A stretch of DNA of 64,000 nucleotides from Dyadobacter chenhuakuii. Its GTDB lineage: Bacteria; Bacteroidota; Bacteroidia; Cytophagales; Spirosomataceae. The stretch spans positions 2,542,001-2,606,000 of the forward strand of contig NZ_CP098805.1 in assembly GCF_023821985.2 (NCBI RefSeq). Reading direction: 5' to 3'. Positions 43,254 to 52,600 of this stretch are shown piece after piece; position 1 is the first letter of the stretch; every line of letters begins with the position of its first letter. Below the pieces are notes generated by a model. It was not told where the DNA came from and made no database searches. It saw only the letters and a list, made by a program, of their open reading frames with translations. The position numbers and the translations under genes were made by a program.

Positions 43254-46200
43254 TCAGAACTTCACATTAAGTCCGATCGTGGATACGCGCGTAGCCGGCG
43301 TTACACCTGATCCGATGGTTGTCTCTGAGGTTTCAGGATCCACACCATTGTATTTGGAGCGATATTTCGACCAGATCTTTGGCTGCTGGATACTTGCAAA
43401 CAAGCGAAGCGATTCCAGACCCAGTTTCTTGGTCAGATTATTAGTGAAAGTGTAACCGAAGTTGATGTTACGGATCTTCACAAACGAACCATCGTAATAG
43501 ATAATCGCCTGATTATTAACCGGGAACTCCTGGTCTTTGTTTGGCTGAGGGAATTCGTTGGTTGGATTGTTTGGCGTCCAGTAATCCACATACATTTGCT
43601 GATAACGGCCAGCCAATGCATTGTTATCGCGGTGGAACCCGCTGATGATCATCTGGCCTTGTCTTGCGTAGATGAAGAAAGAAAGGTCAAACCCTTTGAA
43701 ATTGAAACGGTTGGTAATACCACCACTCCAATCCGGCACATCTGAACCCAACTTTTGACGGTCATCTGCATTGATCTTACCATCTGGCTGTCCGGTCAAC
43801 TGTCCGTCCGCGCTGCGGCCATTCACGTCGGCAACTTTAATTTGCCCTACACGGCTTCCGTAAGATTTGGCTGCATCCGCTTCGTTTGTCTGCCAGATCC
43901 CCGCTTTTTTGTAATCAAAAAACTCAGACAATGGATAGCCGATAAACCATTTGTTACCCAAATCATCCACCGCACCATTATAAAGCGAAATGATCTCTTC
44001 GGTGTTTTTGGTGAACTGGAAATCCGTAGTCCATTTAAAACCGTTTTTAGCATTCACGTTAATGGTAGAAACACCCAGCTCGATTCCGCGGTTGCGCGTT
44101 TCACCTACGTTACGTGTCACAGCATTGAATCCGATGGAAGCAGGCAGCTGATCGGAAAGCAGCAAGTCGGTTGTATTGGTTTCATAAAGTTCAAGAGATC
44201 CCTGAACGCGTCCTTTGATAAAGCTGAAATCGATACCCACGTTTTTGGTTGCAGAAGATTCCCATCTCAAATCCGGGTTACCGATCGTATTGGGGCGATA
44301 TCCGTAAGCAGGCGTGTTATCCCAGGCATAAATGGTCCGGCCCAGCAAACCTTGCGTCTGGTAGGGTGCCACACCCTGGTTACCCACAGAGCCATAGCTT
44401 ACCCGAAGTTTCAGGAGATCAAGCCACGAGACACTTTTCATGAAAGGCTCATTTGAAATATTCCATCCCAAAGCAACACCCGGAAATGTTCCGTATTTTG
44501 TATTCTCTCCAAAACGGCTGGAACCATCACGACGAGCGGTTACAGTTACCAGATATTTATCGGCATAGTCATAGTTAATACGCGCCATGTAAGAGTTCAA
44601 CGTCCATGGAATCAGCACGCTGCCAACGCCCAATACTGCATTGGCGTTACCCACACTGTAAAATTGCTGTGTTTCGGCTGGCACACCCTGAACTGAGATT
44701 GTGTTAGCCTCAAAATTCTCGCGCTGCACCGAGTGAAGCGCTGTAATGCCCAGATTGTGCTTCGCTGCGAACGTTTTATTATAGGTGACAATGTTTTCCA
44801 ATGTCCAGTTAAAACCAAACTGGTTATAGATAGAAGCTTGCGGGTCACCGCCTTTTCTTGCATTGGTTTGCGCACCAATAAAGCGTCCGCCGCGTTCCAC
44901 TGCAAAGTCGGGACCGAAATTGATACGGTATTTCAAACCTTCGATGATCTTCACTTCTGTATAGAGGCTGTTGAAGATTCTGTATTTTTTGCGCTCATCC
45001 ACCTGAGCGCCTGGAACGATTTCAGCCAGCGGGTTGGTCAGAAGCGCATCGTTCGTTGGTGCGAAGATGAGCTTCCCTGCATCATCATAGGCTCGTCCAA
45101 GCGGGTTTTGGTTTAATGTAAATCCGTAAGGGTTTAAATCTTTACCATTTCTTACAGAATACATCAGGTAAGAAGATATCCCTACTTTCACGCGGCTGTT
45201 GATGTTATGGTCAATGTTGGCGCGCAGAGAAGTTCTTGTGTAATCCAGTCCTTCCGAAATCCCTTTATCCCTGAAAAATCCGCCTGAAATGTAGAATTGC
45301 GTTTTTTCGTTTCCGCCCTGCACCCCTACCGAATGGTTTTGCTGGAAACCCTGACGCAGGATCATATCCTGATAATCTGTCGTACGGTTTTTCGCGATCC
45401 CGTCCAATTCAACGGCCTCAAACAATTTCGAATCCGCAAAGGCATCCACCTGGCCCGAAGGAACCGGATTGCCATTCGCATCCTTGTAAATGCTCCCGGA
45501 TGCAATGCCACGGCGCGACTCGCGCATGTATTCTGCAAATTCAGGTCCGGAGAAAAGACGGATTTTATCCAGCGCGTCCGTTACACCCACATACGTGTCG
45601 TAACTAACCGTGGTTTTGCCTTTTGTAGACTCTCCTCTTTTCGTTGTAATCAGGACAACGCCGTTGGCACCTCTTGCACCATAAATCGCCGTTGCCGTCG
45701 CATCTTTCAGGATTTCCATAGATGCCACGTCATTCGGGTTCATATCTTCATAACCTCCCGACACAAAATCAAACGGGCGAACAGACATTAATTCGTTCCG
45801 GTCACCTGCCAAAGGAATTCCATCCACAACATATAATGGGTTGTTACCGGCATTGAATGAACGTCGGCCACGGATAAGCACCTTTGGCGTAGAGCCAGGC
45901 TTACTTCCCGACTGGGAAACGTCCACCCCGGCCACACGGCCCTGCATGGCCTGGCCAATGTTGGTAATAGGCATTTCGCTGATCTGCTTGGCTGAAACAG
46001 ATGAAATTGCTCCGGTTGTCTGGCTCTTTTTCTGGCTACCATAACCCACAACCACAACCTCCGAAAGCGCCTTCATATCGGACTCCAACTTGATGTCAAC
46101 GACACTTTTGGCGCCTACCGCAACTTCCTGAGTAATAAAGCCAACCGATGAAAACACGAGCACGGCACCATTATCGGGCACGTCAATTTTAAAATTTCCG

Positions 46201-46442
46201 TCTGCATCTGTGTTTGTTCCGCTTCTGCTGCCTTTCAATACAACCGACACCCCGGGGATTGGCGTATTGTCTTCTGATGAGGTGATTTTTCCTGAAACAC
46301 TTTTGTCAATGGAAAAAACATGGGTTAAGTTAGGCCGGTTCAGTGAAAATGCCTCGGCTGTGATGCCCGACACCATCATCGCTGCCATGGTCAGACGCAG
46401 GGCGCTTTGACCAGTACTGGTAAATTTTCTTTTCATACGCAT
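43254..46442 (-). CDS. SusC/RagA TonB-linked outer-membrane transporter, pair 2
   Basis: About 1062 residues from the ATG at 46442 (MRMKRKFTSTGQSALRLTMA); a longer ORF to 46550 adds an unlikely 36-residue stretch. It has a signal peptide, then a carboxypeptidase-like domain (VSGKITSSEDNTPIPGVSVV), a TonB box/plug (ALSEVVVVGYGSQKKSQTTGA), the motif DATATAIYGARGANGVVLIT, and a barrel ending VSTIGLNVKF. There is no STN domain, so it is not itself an anti-sigma signaller. It feeds the DUF1080/Gfo-Idh locus downstream with a glycoside or oligosaccharide; the exact ligand is unknown. Confidence 0.93.
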   Translation of the reverse strand: MRMKRKFTSTGQSALRLTMAAMMVSGITAEAFSLNRPNLTHVFSIDKSVSGKITSSEDNTPIPGVSVVLKGSRSGTNTDADGNFKIDVPDNGAVLVFSSVGFITQEVAVGAKSVVDIKLESDMKALSEVVVVGYGSQKKSQTTGAISSVSAKQISEMPITNIGQAMQGRVAGVDVSQSGSKPGSTPKVLIRGRRSFNAGNNPLYVVDGIPLAGDRNELMSVRPFDFVSGGYEDMNPNDVASMEILKDATATAIYGARGANGVVLITTKRGESTKGKTTVSYDTYVGVTDALDKIRLFSGPEFAEYMRESRRGIASGSIYKDANGNPVPSGQVDAFADSKLFEAVELDGIAKNRTTDYQDMILRQGFQQNHSVGVQGGNEKTQFYISGGFFRDKGISEGLDYTRTSLRANIDHNINSRVKVGISSYLMYSVRNGKDLNPYGFTLNQNPLGRAYDDAGKLIFAPTNDALLTNPLAEIVPGAQVDERKKYRIFNSLYTEVKIIEGLKYRINFGPDFAVERGGRFIGAQTNARKGGDPQASIYNQFGFNWTLENIVTYNKTFAAKHNLGITALHSVQRENFEANTISVQGVPAETQQFYSVGNANAVLGVGSVLIPWTLNSYMARINYDYADKYLVTVTARRDGSSRFGENTKYGTFPGVALGWNISNEPFMKSVSWLDLLKLRVSYGSVGNQGVAPYQTQGLLGRTIYAWDNTPAYGYRPNTIGNPDLRWESSATKNVGIDFSFIKGRVQGSLELYETNTTDLLLSDQLPASIGFNAVTRNVGETRNRGIELGVSTINVNAKNGFKWTTDFQFTKNTEEIISLYNGAVDDLGNKWFIGYPLSEFFDYKKAGIWQTNEADAAKSYGSRVGQIKVADVNGRSADGQLTGQPDGKINADDRQKLGSDVPDWSGGITNRFNFKGFDLSFFIYARQGQMIISGFHRDNNALAGRYQQMYVDYWTPNNPTNEFPQPNKDQEFPVNNQAIIYYDGSFVKIRNINFGYTFTNNLTKKLGLESLRLFASIQQPKIWSKYRSKYNGVDPETSETTIGSGVTPATRVSTIGLNVKF

Positions 46443-46913
46443 GGATTGGTGATTGATAAAGTTCTGACTGCTTACTGCTTGACGAGGTTTTCTAAGCTTA
46501 CCCCGATAAAAAATTATATTTATTATTAAAAAAGTTTTAATGTATATCAACGGTTACACTTATTCGGTGACAAAAGGTAAAATGGAAGCTGGTGATGGAA
46601 GTGTTGAGAAAAGGTTACCGCGATTTGCAAGCTGTTTTAGAACAATTCCGATAACAACATTTTTTGTACATAAAGTACAATTTCAAAGGCGGAATCGAGA
46701 ATAGCGATAAGTGCCTTAACGCGGAAGTAAAAGCAGATTTTTATTTATGCAAACGTTATCGGGAACGTTGCCAGAATATTCAGTATCAAATATTTTATTG
46801 TAAAATATTACCAATCAGCTCACTAAGTGGAGTGAGATGCAGCGGTTTGTGGACTACTGATTCTGGTACTATACCAATATTATTTAATATAAATACGCCA
46901 GATAGAACGGGTA
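46443..46913. other. Non-coding gap upstream of susC 2
   Basis: About 470 bases without a supported gene. It is AT-rich near 46500-46560, where the susC promoter should lie. It holds an inverted repeat TTGTAC-ATAAA-GTACAA at 46664-46680, and a short region with GCAAACGTTATC and GAACGTTGCC at about 46748-46771 that resembles LacI operator half-sites. It also has a small CTCACT/AGTGAG hairpin near 46820. None is strong enough to assign a regulator. Confidence 0.4.
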
Positions 46914-47312
46914 CTAATTTATTATGGAGAAGAAAAAGAAGGCAAGCAGAATAAGTAGTGCCATGGAAATTACACCAAGGATAATGTTACTTGAAGCCAC
47001 CGGTTTTTTAAGGGCACCGGCGCTTGTTTGGGCGGGATCACGCTCGGTAATGATATCCAGAGAATTCCGGATCCTCCCCCAGATTGAATTTACCTCCTGG
47101 CTCGAAAGCGAATCAGGCTTCCAGTCGGACGCCACCAAAACGAGTTCCCTGGCTCTGGCAACGGTGTCTTTCATGGACGGATACTTCGTCATCCAGCCTT
47201 CCCAAAAAGAGCGGATAGGTGGATCATCGGGAAACCGGACCCATCTAATGAATAGGTTTTCCATCGCTAACTCTTCCGCCGATAACTCCGAAAACGGTTT
47301 CATTTCAAGCAC
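46914..47312 (-). CDS. Mini-FecR: anti-sigma-like N-domain with one membrane helix
   Basis: A 132-residue protein. Residues 6-60 (FSELSAEELAMENLFIRWVR, FWEGWMTKYPSMKDTVARAREL) resemble the cytoplasmic N-domain of Cytophagales FecR anti-sigma factors (FIRWVR..PD....FW..W...P). A linker leads to one membrane helix at about 111-130, and the chain ends two or three residues later. The periplasmic FecR domain is absent, and no sigma factor gene is adjacent. It lies upstream of SusC 2 on the same strand. It could be a degenerate or deliberately minimal anti-sigma factor. The FecR link is by pattern only. Confidence 0.5.
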   Translation of the reverse strand: MLEMKPFSELSAEELAMENLFIRWVRFPDDPPIRSFWEGWMTKYPSMKDTVARARELVLVASDWKPDSLSSQEVNSIWGRIRNSLDIITERDPAQTSAGALKKPVASSNIILGVISMALLILLAFFFFSIIN

Positions 47313-47542
47313 ATTATAAATTCAAAAGGCACATTCCCTTTGGTATAAAAATCAAAAATCCATTTGCAAAAATCCCTGCAAACAACAGCACCGCAGGATC
47401 AGTGAATTTTATAAAAAAGAAAATCCCGGCGGGTTTATACTCAAAATGGCTTTCCTAAAAGACTAAATGCTGATCACTGTAACCCCAAATTCTAATTTGA
47501 GGGATGAGCCTGGCTTACCGGCAACTAAACGCATTTTTTCCT

Positions 47543-47550
47543 TACATTTG
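47543..47550 (+). promoter_or_regulatory. Candidate -7 element of alaS
   Basis: TACATTTG fits the Bacteroidota -7 consensus TAnnTTTG exactly and ends 39 bases before the alaS start codon. No good -33 match is seen. The rest of the spacer 47313-47542 shows nothing I can name. Confidence 0.45.
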
Positions 47551-47589
47551 CCCCCTGTTTCGTAGACTATAAGGACCAAAATATATACA

Positions 47590-50247
47590 ATGACCTCGCA
47601 TCAAATACGTCAGGCTTTTCTTGATTTTTTTAGGAGTAAACAACATTTAATTGTGCCTTCGGCACCTTTGGTGGCTAAAAACGACCCTACCCTCATGTTT
47701 AACAACTCGGGGATGGCGCAGTTTAAAGACTTCTTTCTGGGCAATGGCACGCCTCCCTCCCGCCGTATTGCGGATACTCAGAAATGCCTCCGGGTTTCAG
47801 GAAAACACAATGATTTAGAGGACGTTGGTTTTGATACTTATCATCATACCATGTTTGAAATGCTGGGGAACTGGTCTTTTGGCGATTATTTTAAAAAAGA
47901 GGCAATTACATGGGCGTGGGAGCTTTTGACGGAGATTTACAAACTTCCGAAAGACCGGCTTTATGTGTCGGTTTTTGAGGGTGATTCCAAAGATGGCGTT
48001 CCGTTTGATCAGGAGGCCTGGGATCTCTGGAAGCCGATCGTGGGTGAAGACCGCATTATTTTAGGTAATAAAAAAGACAATTTCTGGGAAATGGGCGATA
48101 CAGGTCCGTGTGGTCCTTGCTCAGAAATCCATATCGATTTGCGCCCTGCCTCGGAAGTGGCGGAAATTTCCGGGAAATCGCTGGTTAATAATGATCATCC
48201 ACAGGTTGTAGAGATCTGGAACCTCGTTTTCATGCAGTTTGAACGCAAAGCCGACAGCTCGCTCGTGCCGCTTCCTGCCACGCATGTGGATACAGGAATG
48301 GGCTTCGAACGCTTGTGTATGGCGGTTCAGGCTAAGACTTCCAATTATGATACAGACGTTTTTCAAAATACAATTCAGGTTTTGGAAACATTGTCCGGCA
48401 AGCGATACGGCGTTAATGATGAGCCATTTGCGGACATTGCAATGCGCGTTATTGCAGACCATATCCGGGCAGTTGCATTTGCAATCACGGATGGTCAGCT
48501 GCCTTCCAACAACAAAGCTGGTTACGTTATCCGCCGGATTTTGCGCCGCGCAGTTCGTTATGGTTATTCCTATCTTGGTTTTCAAGAGCCGTTTTTCTAC
48601 AAGCTGGTCCCTGTTCTGGCTGAGCAGTTTAAAGATGTTTTCACGGATCTGAAATCACAGGAAGAATTTGTGACGCGGGTGATCCTGGAAGAAGAAAAAA
48701 GCTTTTTAAGAACGCTTGAATCGGGCTTGAAACGACTGGATGTGATTGTGCATTCTTTGAAAGAGAAGGGCATTAATACCATAGCCGGTAACGAGGTTTT
48801 TGAACTGAGCGACACATTTGGCTTTCCGGTTGACCTTACCGCGCTTATCGCAAGGGAAAAAGGGTTTCAAATTGATGAAACAGGTTTCCAGGATGCATTG
48901 AGAGAACAGAAAAACCGATCGAGACAGGATGCGGCGAAAGAGGCGACAGACTGGATCGAGCTGCGTGAGGCGGACGGCGTTGAGTTTTTAGGATATGATT
49001 TTGAAGAAACGCACAGCCAGATTATCAAATATCGCAAGGTTAAGACGAAAACGGGCGAAGAATATCACATTGTCCTGGACCGCACACCGTTCTACGCTGA
49101 AATGGGTGGACAAGTTGGTGACACAGGCGTCCTGCTCCTGGATAACGGTCTGCCGGATGGTAAGAGAACGATCCGGATCATGGATACCAAGAAAGAAAAC
49201 GACCTTTTTGTACATATTTCTTTGGATAAAAATCTGGATGATGCATTACAAAATGCAGGAATTATCGTCGCCAAAATCGATAGCGACCGCCGTGAGAAGA
49301 TCATGGCAAATCACTCGGCAACGCACTTGATGCTGTCGGCAATGCGGGAAGTGCTGGGCACGCACATCGGCCAGAAGGGCTCTTACCTCAACGACGAAGT
49401 GCTGCGTTTCGACTTTTCCCACTTTGCGAAAGTGACCGACGAGGAACTGCAAAAAATTGAAGACCGTGTCAATGAAAAAATCCGTGAGGACATTGCATTG
49501 GACGAAAGAAGGAACGTACCGATCAAGCAGGCATTGGATCAGGGTGCAACGGCGACATTCGGTGAAAAATATGGCGATTTTGTTCGTCTGATTATTTTCG
49601 ACCCGACTTACTCTTTCGAGCTTTGCGGTGGAACGCACATTCCATCAACGGGCCAGATCGGTGTTTTTAAATTTATTTCCGAAGGATCTGTATCCGCAGG
49701 CGTGCGCCGTGTAGAAGCGGTTACGGGTGCGAAAGCACTTGATATCATGCGTGAACAGGAAGCAACCCTGACCAGGATCAAAGATTTGCTCAAAAACCCA
49801 ACGGATCTGATCAAGGCCGTGGAGAGCTTATTGGACGAACGCAATGCTTTGCAAAAAAGGATTGTTTCGCTTGAAAACGAAAAGATCCAGTCGCTGAAAA
49901 CGACATTGATCGACAATATGAAAAAGCACAGCACATTTAACCTGATCGTAGAGAAAGTGGATGTACCAAATGCTGATTCATTAAAACAATTATCTTATGA
50001 ATTGCGCGACCAGATCGAAAACCTGATCGCTATTTTTGGAACAGAAATCGCTGGTAAGCCGCAGCTTTCGGTGTTTATTGCTGAAAATATCGTGCATGAA
50101 ACGGGTTTGAATGCTGGTAAGATCGTGAAAGATCTTGCGAAGGAAATTCGTGGCGGCGGTGGCGGTCAGCCATTCTTTGCAACCGCTGGCGGTTCGGACG
50201 CAAGCGGCCTGGACGCAGCATTGGATAAAGCGAAAGGGCTTTTCTAG
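47590..50247 (+). CDS. alaS: Alanyl-tRNA synthetase
   Basis: An 885-residue class II synthetase that charges tRNA-Ala. Motif 1 and the substrate region start SAPLVAKNDPTLMFNNSGM, followed by TQKCLRVSGKHNDLEDVG and HTMFEMLGNWSFGDYFKKEA. The editing domain has HSATHLMLSAMREVLGTHIG with the zinc HxxxH, and CGGTHIPSTG supplies the Cys-His pair. The C-terminal DHHA1 domain ends GGGGGQPFFATAGG. Length and domain set are complete, so mis-acylated Ser and Gly can be edited. It is monocistronic, with its own promoter-like element and a strong terminator. Confidence 0.98.
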   Translation: MTSHQIRQAFLDFFRSKQHLIVPSAPLVAKNDPTLMFNNSGMAQFKDFFLGNGTPPSRRIADTQKCLRVSGKHNDLEDVGFDTYHHTMFEMLGNWSFGDYFKKEAITWAWELLTEIYKLPKDRLYVSVFEGDSKDGVPFDQEAWDLWKPIVGEDRIILGNKKDNFWEMGDTGPCGPCSEIHIDLRPASEVAEISGKSLVNNDHPQVVEIWNLVFMQFERKADSSLVPLPATHVDTGMGFERLCMAVQAKTSNYDTDVFQNTIQVLETLSGKRYGVNDEPFADIAMRVIADHIRAVAFAITDGQLPSNNKAGYVIRRILRRAVRYGYSYLGFQEPFFYKLVPVLAEQFKDVFTDLKSQEEFVTRVILEEEKSFLRTLESGLKRLDVIVHSLKEKGINTIAGNEVFELSDTFGFPVDLTALIAREKGFQIDETGFQDALREQKNRSRQDAAKEATDWIELREADGVEFLGYDFEETHSQIIKYRKVKTKTGEEYHIVLDRTPFYAEMGGQVGDTGVLLLDNGLPDGKRTIRIMDTKKENDLFVHISLDKNLDDALQNAGIIVAKIDSDRREKIMANHSATHLMLSAMREVLGTHIGQKGSYLNDEVLRFDFSHFAKVTDEELQKIEDRVNEKIREDIALDERRNVPIKQALDQGATATFGEKYGDFVRLIIFDPTYSFELCGGTHIPSTGQIGVFKFISEGSVSAGVRRVEAVTGAKALDIMREQEATLTRIKDLLKNPTDLIKAVESLLDERNALQKRIVSLENEKIQSLKTTLIDNMKKHSTFNLIVEKVDVPNADSLKQLSYELRDQIENLIAIFGTEIAGKPQLSVFIAENIVHETGLNAGKIVKDLAKEIRGGGGGQPFFATAGGSDASGLDAALDKAKGLF

Positions 50248-50269
50248 GTAACTCAGTGTGATAGGACGC

Positions 50270-50305
50270 AAAAAGGGCGACACCAAGATTGGCGTCGCCC
50301 TTTGA
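50270..50305. terminator. Terminator shared by alaS and the converging acyltransferase gene
   Basis: AAAGGGCGAC pairs with GTCGCCCTTT around a 10-base apical region. An A run precedes it and a T-rich stretch follows, so both strands can use it. Confidence 0.85.
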
Positions 50306-50307
50306 TT

Positions 50308-51255
50308 TTACGACTGCCTCACACTTTTTGCTGAATCAACATTTATATGCTTTTGAGGTAAAGCGCCAGGAAAACCAAATTTCCATCTGTTGTGAGACCA
50401 AAGCCATAACTCCGGCTGGCGCTTGATACTCTTTTCCAACTCTGCATAATACAGTTTCATAATTTCTGTTTCGGTCATTCTTGCTGCGTCCTTCACTAGC
50501 AGGTTAAATCGAAAATTATATTTGTTCACGCCACGTTGTTGGACATCCAGATACACCACGGCACTATTCCGTCGGATCGCCATCCGTGCTGCACCTGTCT
50601 GTATATACGTATTATGGCGAAAGAACTGAATGACATGTTTGCCCGCATCGGCGGGTCTCTGGTCCGCAATGTTGATAAAAATGGCGGGCTTCGTATCCTG
50701 CCAATTGATTACCGAGCGATACCAATGAGTCTTCGGGACCAGCTTCACGCCAAAGCGGCTTCTCAGCCCTTTCAGTTTTTCGTTCAACATTCTGTTTGAG
50801 ACTGGCGAGTAAGCGGCAAGCACATTGCAATCGGTTAGCAGCGGCAGGGAAAACAAATATTCCCAATTGCCATAATGTGAAACCATGAGCACAATGTCCT
50901 TTTTTTCCTTTATCAACTGATGCAAAACAGACTGATTGCCATAGCTAACAAACTTTGCAAGGTCCTGCGGCGACAGTTTACGCACCAGGAAAGGCTCAAT
51001 AATAAGATCCGCCAGATGCCTGTAATACCGATCGGCCAACCCAGCTGTCTCTGCATTTGAAAGTTCAGGAAAACAGATCGCCAGATTTTTGAGGATCACA
51101 TTTTTGCGATAAGGCCAAATGTGCTTGAATATCAGATAAATCAAGCGAGCAATTGATCGCCAGATGTGAACGGACAGGCTCGCGGTGCCCTTCCGGAAGA
51201 GAACAGCGGTAAGTCCCCGCCCTTCTCTCCAAGGCAAAGTTTGCACGGCCCGCAT
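50308..51255 (-). CDS. LpxL/HtrB-like lysophospholipid/lipid A acyltransferase
   Basis: A 315-residue membrane-associated acyltransferase. An N-terminal amphipathic/membrane segment (SVHIWRSIARLIYLIFKHIW) precedes the family signature YRKNVILKNLAICFPELS. The HX4E-like catalytic motif is in SHYGNWEYLFSL, with VSNRMLNEKLKGLRSRFG and ADQRP further on. LpxL enzymes add a secondary acyl chain to lipid A. The first 23 residues look atypical, and the start codon overlaps the upstream stop by one base (TAATG), so translation is probably coupled to the repeat protein gene upstream. Confidence 0.82.
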   Translation of the reverse strand: MRAVQTLPWREGRGLTAVLFRKGTASLSVHIWRSIARLIYLIFKHIWPYRKNVILKNLAICFPELSNAETAGLADRYYRHLADLIIEPFLVRKLSPQDLAKFVSYGNQSVLHQLIKEKKDIVLMVSHYGNWEYLFSLPLLTDCNVLAAYSPVSNRMLNEKLKGLRSRFGVKLVPKTHWYRSVINWQDTKPAIFINIADQRPADAGKHVIQFFRHNTYIQTGAARMAIRRNSAVVYLDVQQRGVNKYNFRFNLLVKDAARMTETEIMKLYYAELEKSIKRQPELWLWSHNRWKFGFPGALPQKHINVDSAKSVRQS

Positions 51256-52355
51256 TATAGAATAAACTGAATGCCCGTATTGAACCCTAGGTGAACACCC
51301 TGGAAATCTTTTGAACTATCGTTTTTCCAGATATATTTTTTGACAAAATCGTAGTCATTTTCGCGCTTGTAACTTACGTAATTGATGGTCGGGCCAGCGA
51401 AGATTTCGAGTTTGCTGCCAATTTTGTAAGCAGGAATAATGCGGAGTGAATTTTTAAAATAGTGGGCCTTTTTGAAGTTGGAAAGTGAATGACTCACGGC
51501 TTCGAGATTAAGCCTGAAATTGTTTACCAGCTTAATGTGTGCTCCCAAACCTGCTTCCACAGCGTACAAATCGTGTTTGCTATCTTTCAAATTGTATCCA
51601 ATCCCGGCAATCCCATACAAAACGCGGCCACCGGAACGGAATGAAGCAATGGTCGTCATGGATTCGTCAACCGTTAAGGCAATGGATTTTTCACCACTTT
51701 TGATAAAATTGAAAATGGCGATCGGGTAATCGCTGGTGTCGGCAATGTTGATCAAACCAGCCAGTTGGATGCCTTTCACATTCTTGGCAATGTTAGCAAA
51801 ACCGGCAACCTGCCCATTGACATTCTTGCCCTTATTCAGAAATCCGCTAACCTGCAATCCCTTCGCATCATTGCGTGTGATGTTAGCAAAACCAGCCATT
51901 TGCACCGACCGCGAGCTTCCGGCCAGGTTCATGAAACCCGCAATTTGCGCGCCATTTGCTTCATTCTTAACAATATTTGAAAAACCTGCCATCTGGATTC
52001 CGTTGGCATTATTCCCGATAATGTTAGCCCCTCCCGCGATTTGAACTCCTTTTGCATTGTTGGATATCAGGTTTACCGCGCCTGCCATTTGCAGCCCAGA
52101 AGCATCCTGCTTAATCATATTGGCAGCGCCTGCGATGGCCACACCGGTTTCTGATCTGGAAAGCCCGGCAATGGCGTGGAGCGAAAACTGGTTTGTATAA
52201 GACGCCGCGTGTTTGCCATTGGTGCTGAGCGGGTATATAAGTCCGAAGTGCACGACCGATGTGCTGTCATGCTGGCCAAAAGAAACAAGGGATAAACCGA
52301 AAAGGAATATGCTGAGAAGTGCAGCCTTAGCCGCGCAAAATCTTAAATTTTTCAT
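51255..52355 (-). CDS. LA_2272-like surface repeat protein
   Basis: A 366-residue protein with a signal peptide (about residues 1-27, ending SFGQ). From about 71 to 205 it has nine near-perfect repeats of about 16 residues of the form G-x-Q-x-A-G-x-x-N, such as GVQIAGGANIIGNNAN and GIQMAGFSNIVKNEAN. A C-terminal domain of about 155 residues with alternating strands (LYAVEAGLGAHIKLVN, IFAGPTINYVSY) looks like an outer-membrane or jelly-roll-like module. The repeat resembles the LA_2272-type surface repeat family first noted in Leptospira. The function is unknown. A related repeat region occurs in the STN protein at 53490-55310. Confidence 0.75.
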   Translation of the reverse strand: MKNLRFCAAKAALLSIFLFGLSLVSFGQHDSTSVVHFGLIYPLSTNGKHAASYTNQFSLHAIAGLSRSETGVAIAGAANMIKQDASGLQMAGAVNLISNNAKGVQIAGGANIIGNNANGIQMAGFSNIVKNEANGAQIAGFMNLAGSSRSVQMAGFANITRNDAKGLQVSGFLNKGKNVNGQVAGFANIAKNVKGIQLAGLINIADTSDYPIAIFNFIKSGEKSIALTVDESMTTIASFRSGGRVLYGIAGIGYNLKDSKHDLYAVEAGLGAHIKLVNNFRLNLEAVSHSLSNFKKAHYFKNSLRIIPAYKIGSKLEIFAGPTINYVSYKRENDYDFVKKYIWKNDSSKDFQGVHLGFNTGIQFIL

Positions 52356-52562
52356 GTGAATGTATTTAAAAAGAAATCATTTAAACACATACAGTCCGCA
52401 GGAACCCCAAAATTGCAGGCCTTCAATCCGGTCCAGTTGCTGTATGCAAAGTACCGACAACGAGAGGCGGGGTTACCCTAAAAATTTAAAGAAGATATTT
52501 AGTAAATGTATTGAGCTTGTAAATACTGCTCCCCTCAACTTTCACAGCATCCCGAAATTTGC

Positions 52563-52570
52563 TATTTTTG
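52563..52570 (+). promoter_or_regulatory. Candidate -7 element for the zeta-toxin cassette
   Basis: TATTTTTG matches the TAnnTTTG consensus and ends 30 bases before the first gene of the cassette. The rest of the gap from 52356 shows nothing recognisable; an 83-codon ORF there looks non-coding. Confidence 0.4.
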
Positions 52571-52600
52571 GTTACGATCAGGACACTATAACAATAATAT

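Noticed and set aside
43755..44456. 233-codon plus-strand frame opposite susC 2
   Set aside because: Antisense shadow of the SusC barrel; no family features.
46664..46954. 96-codon plus-strand frame upstream of susC 2
   Set aside because: Composition resembles translated AT-rich spacer and it overlaps the mini-FecR gene end.
51740..52140. 48-base periodicity considered as a DNA tandem repeat
   Set aside because: It follows the 16-residue protein repeat; DNA copies diverge at synonymous sites, so selection is on the protein.
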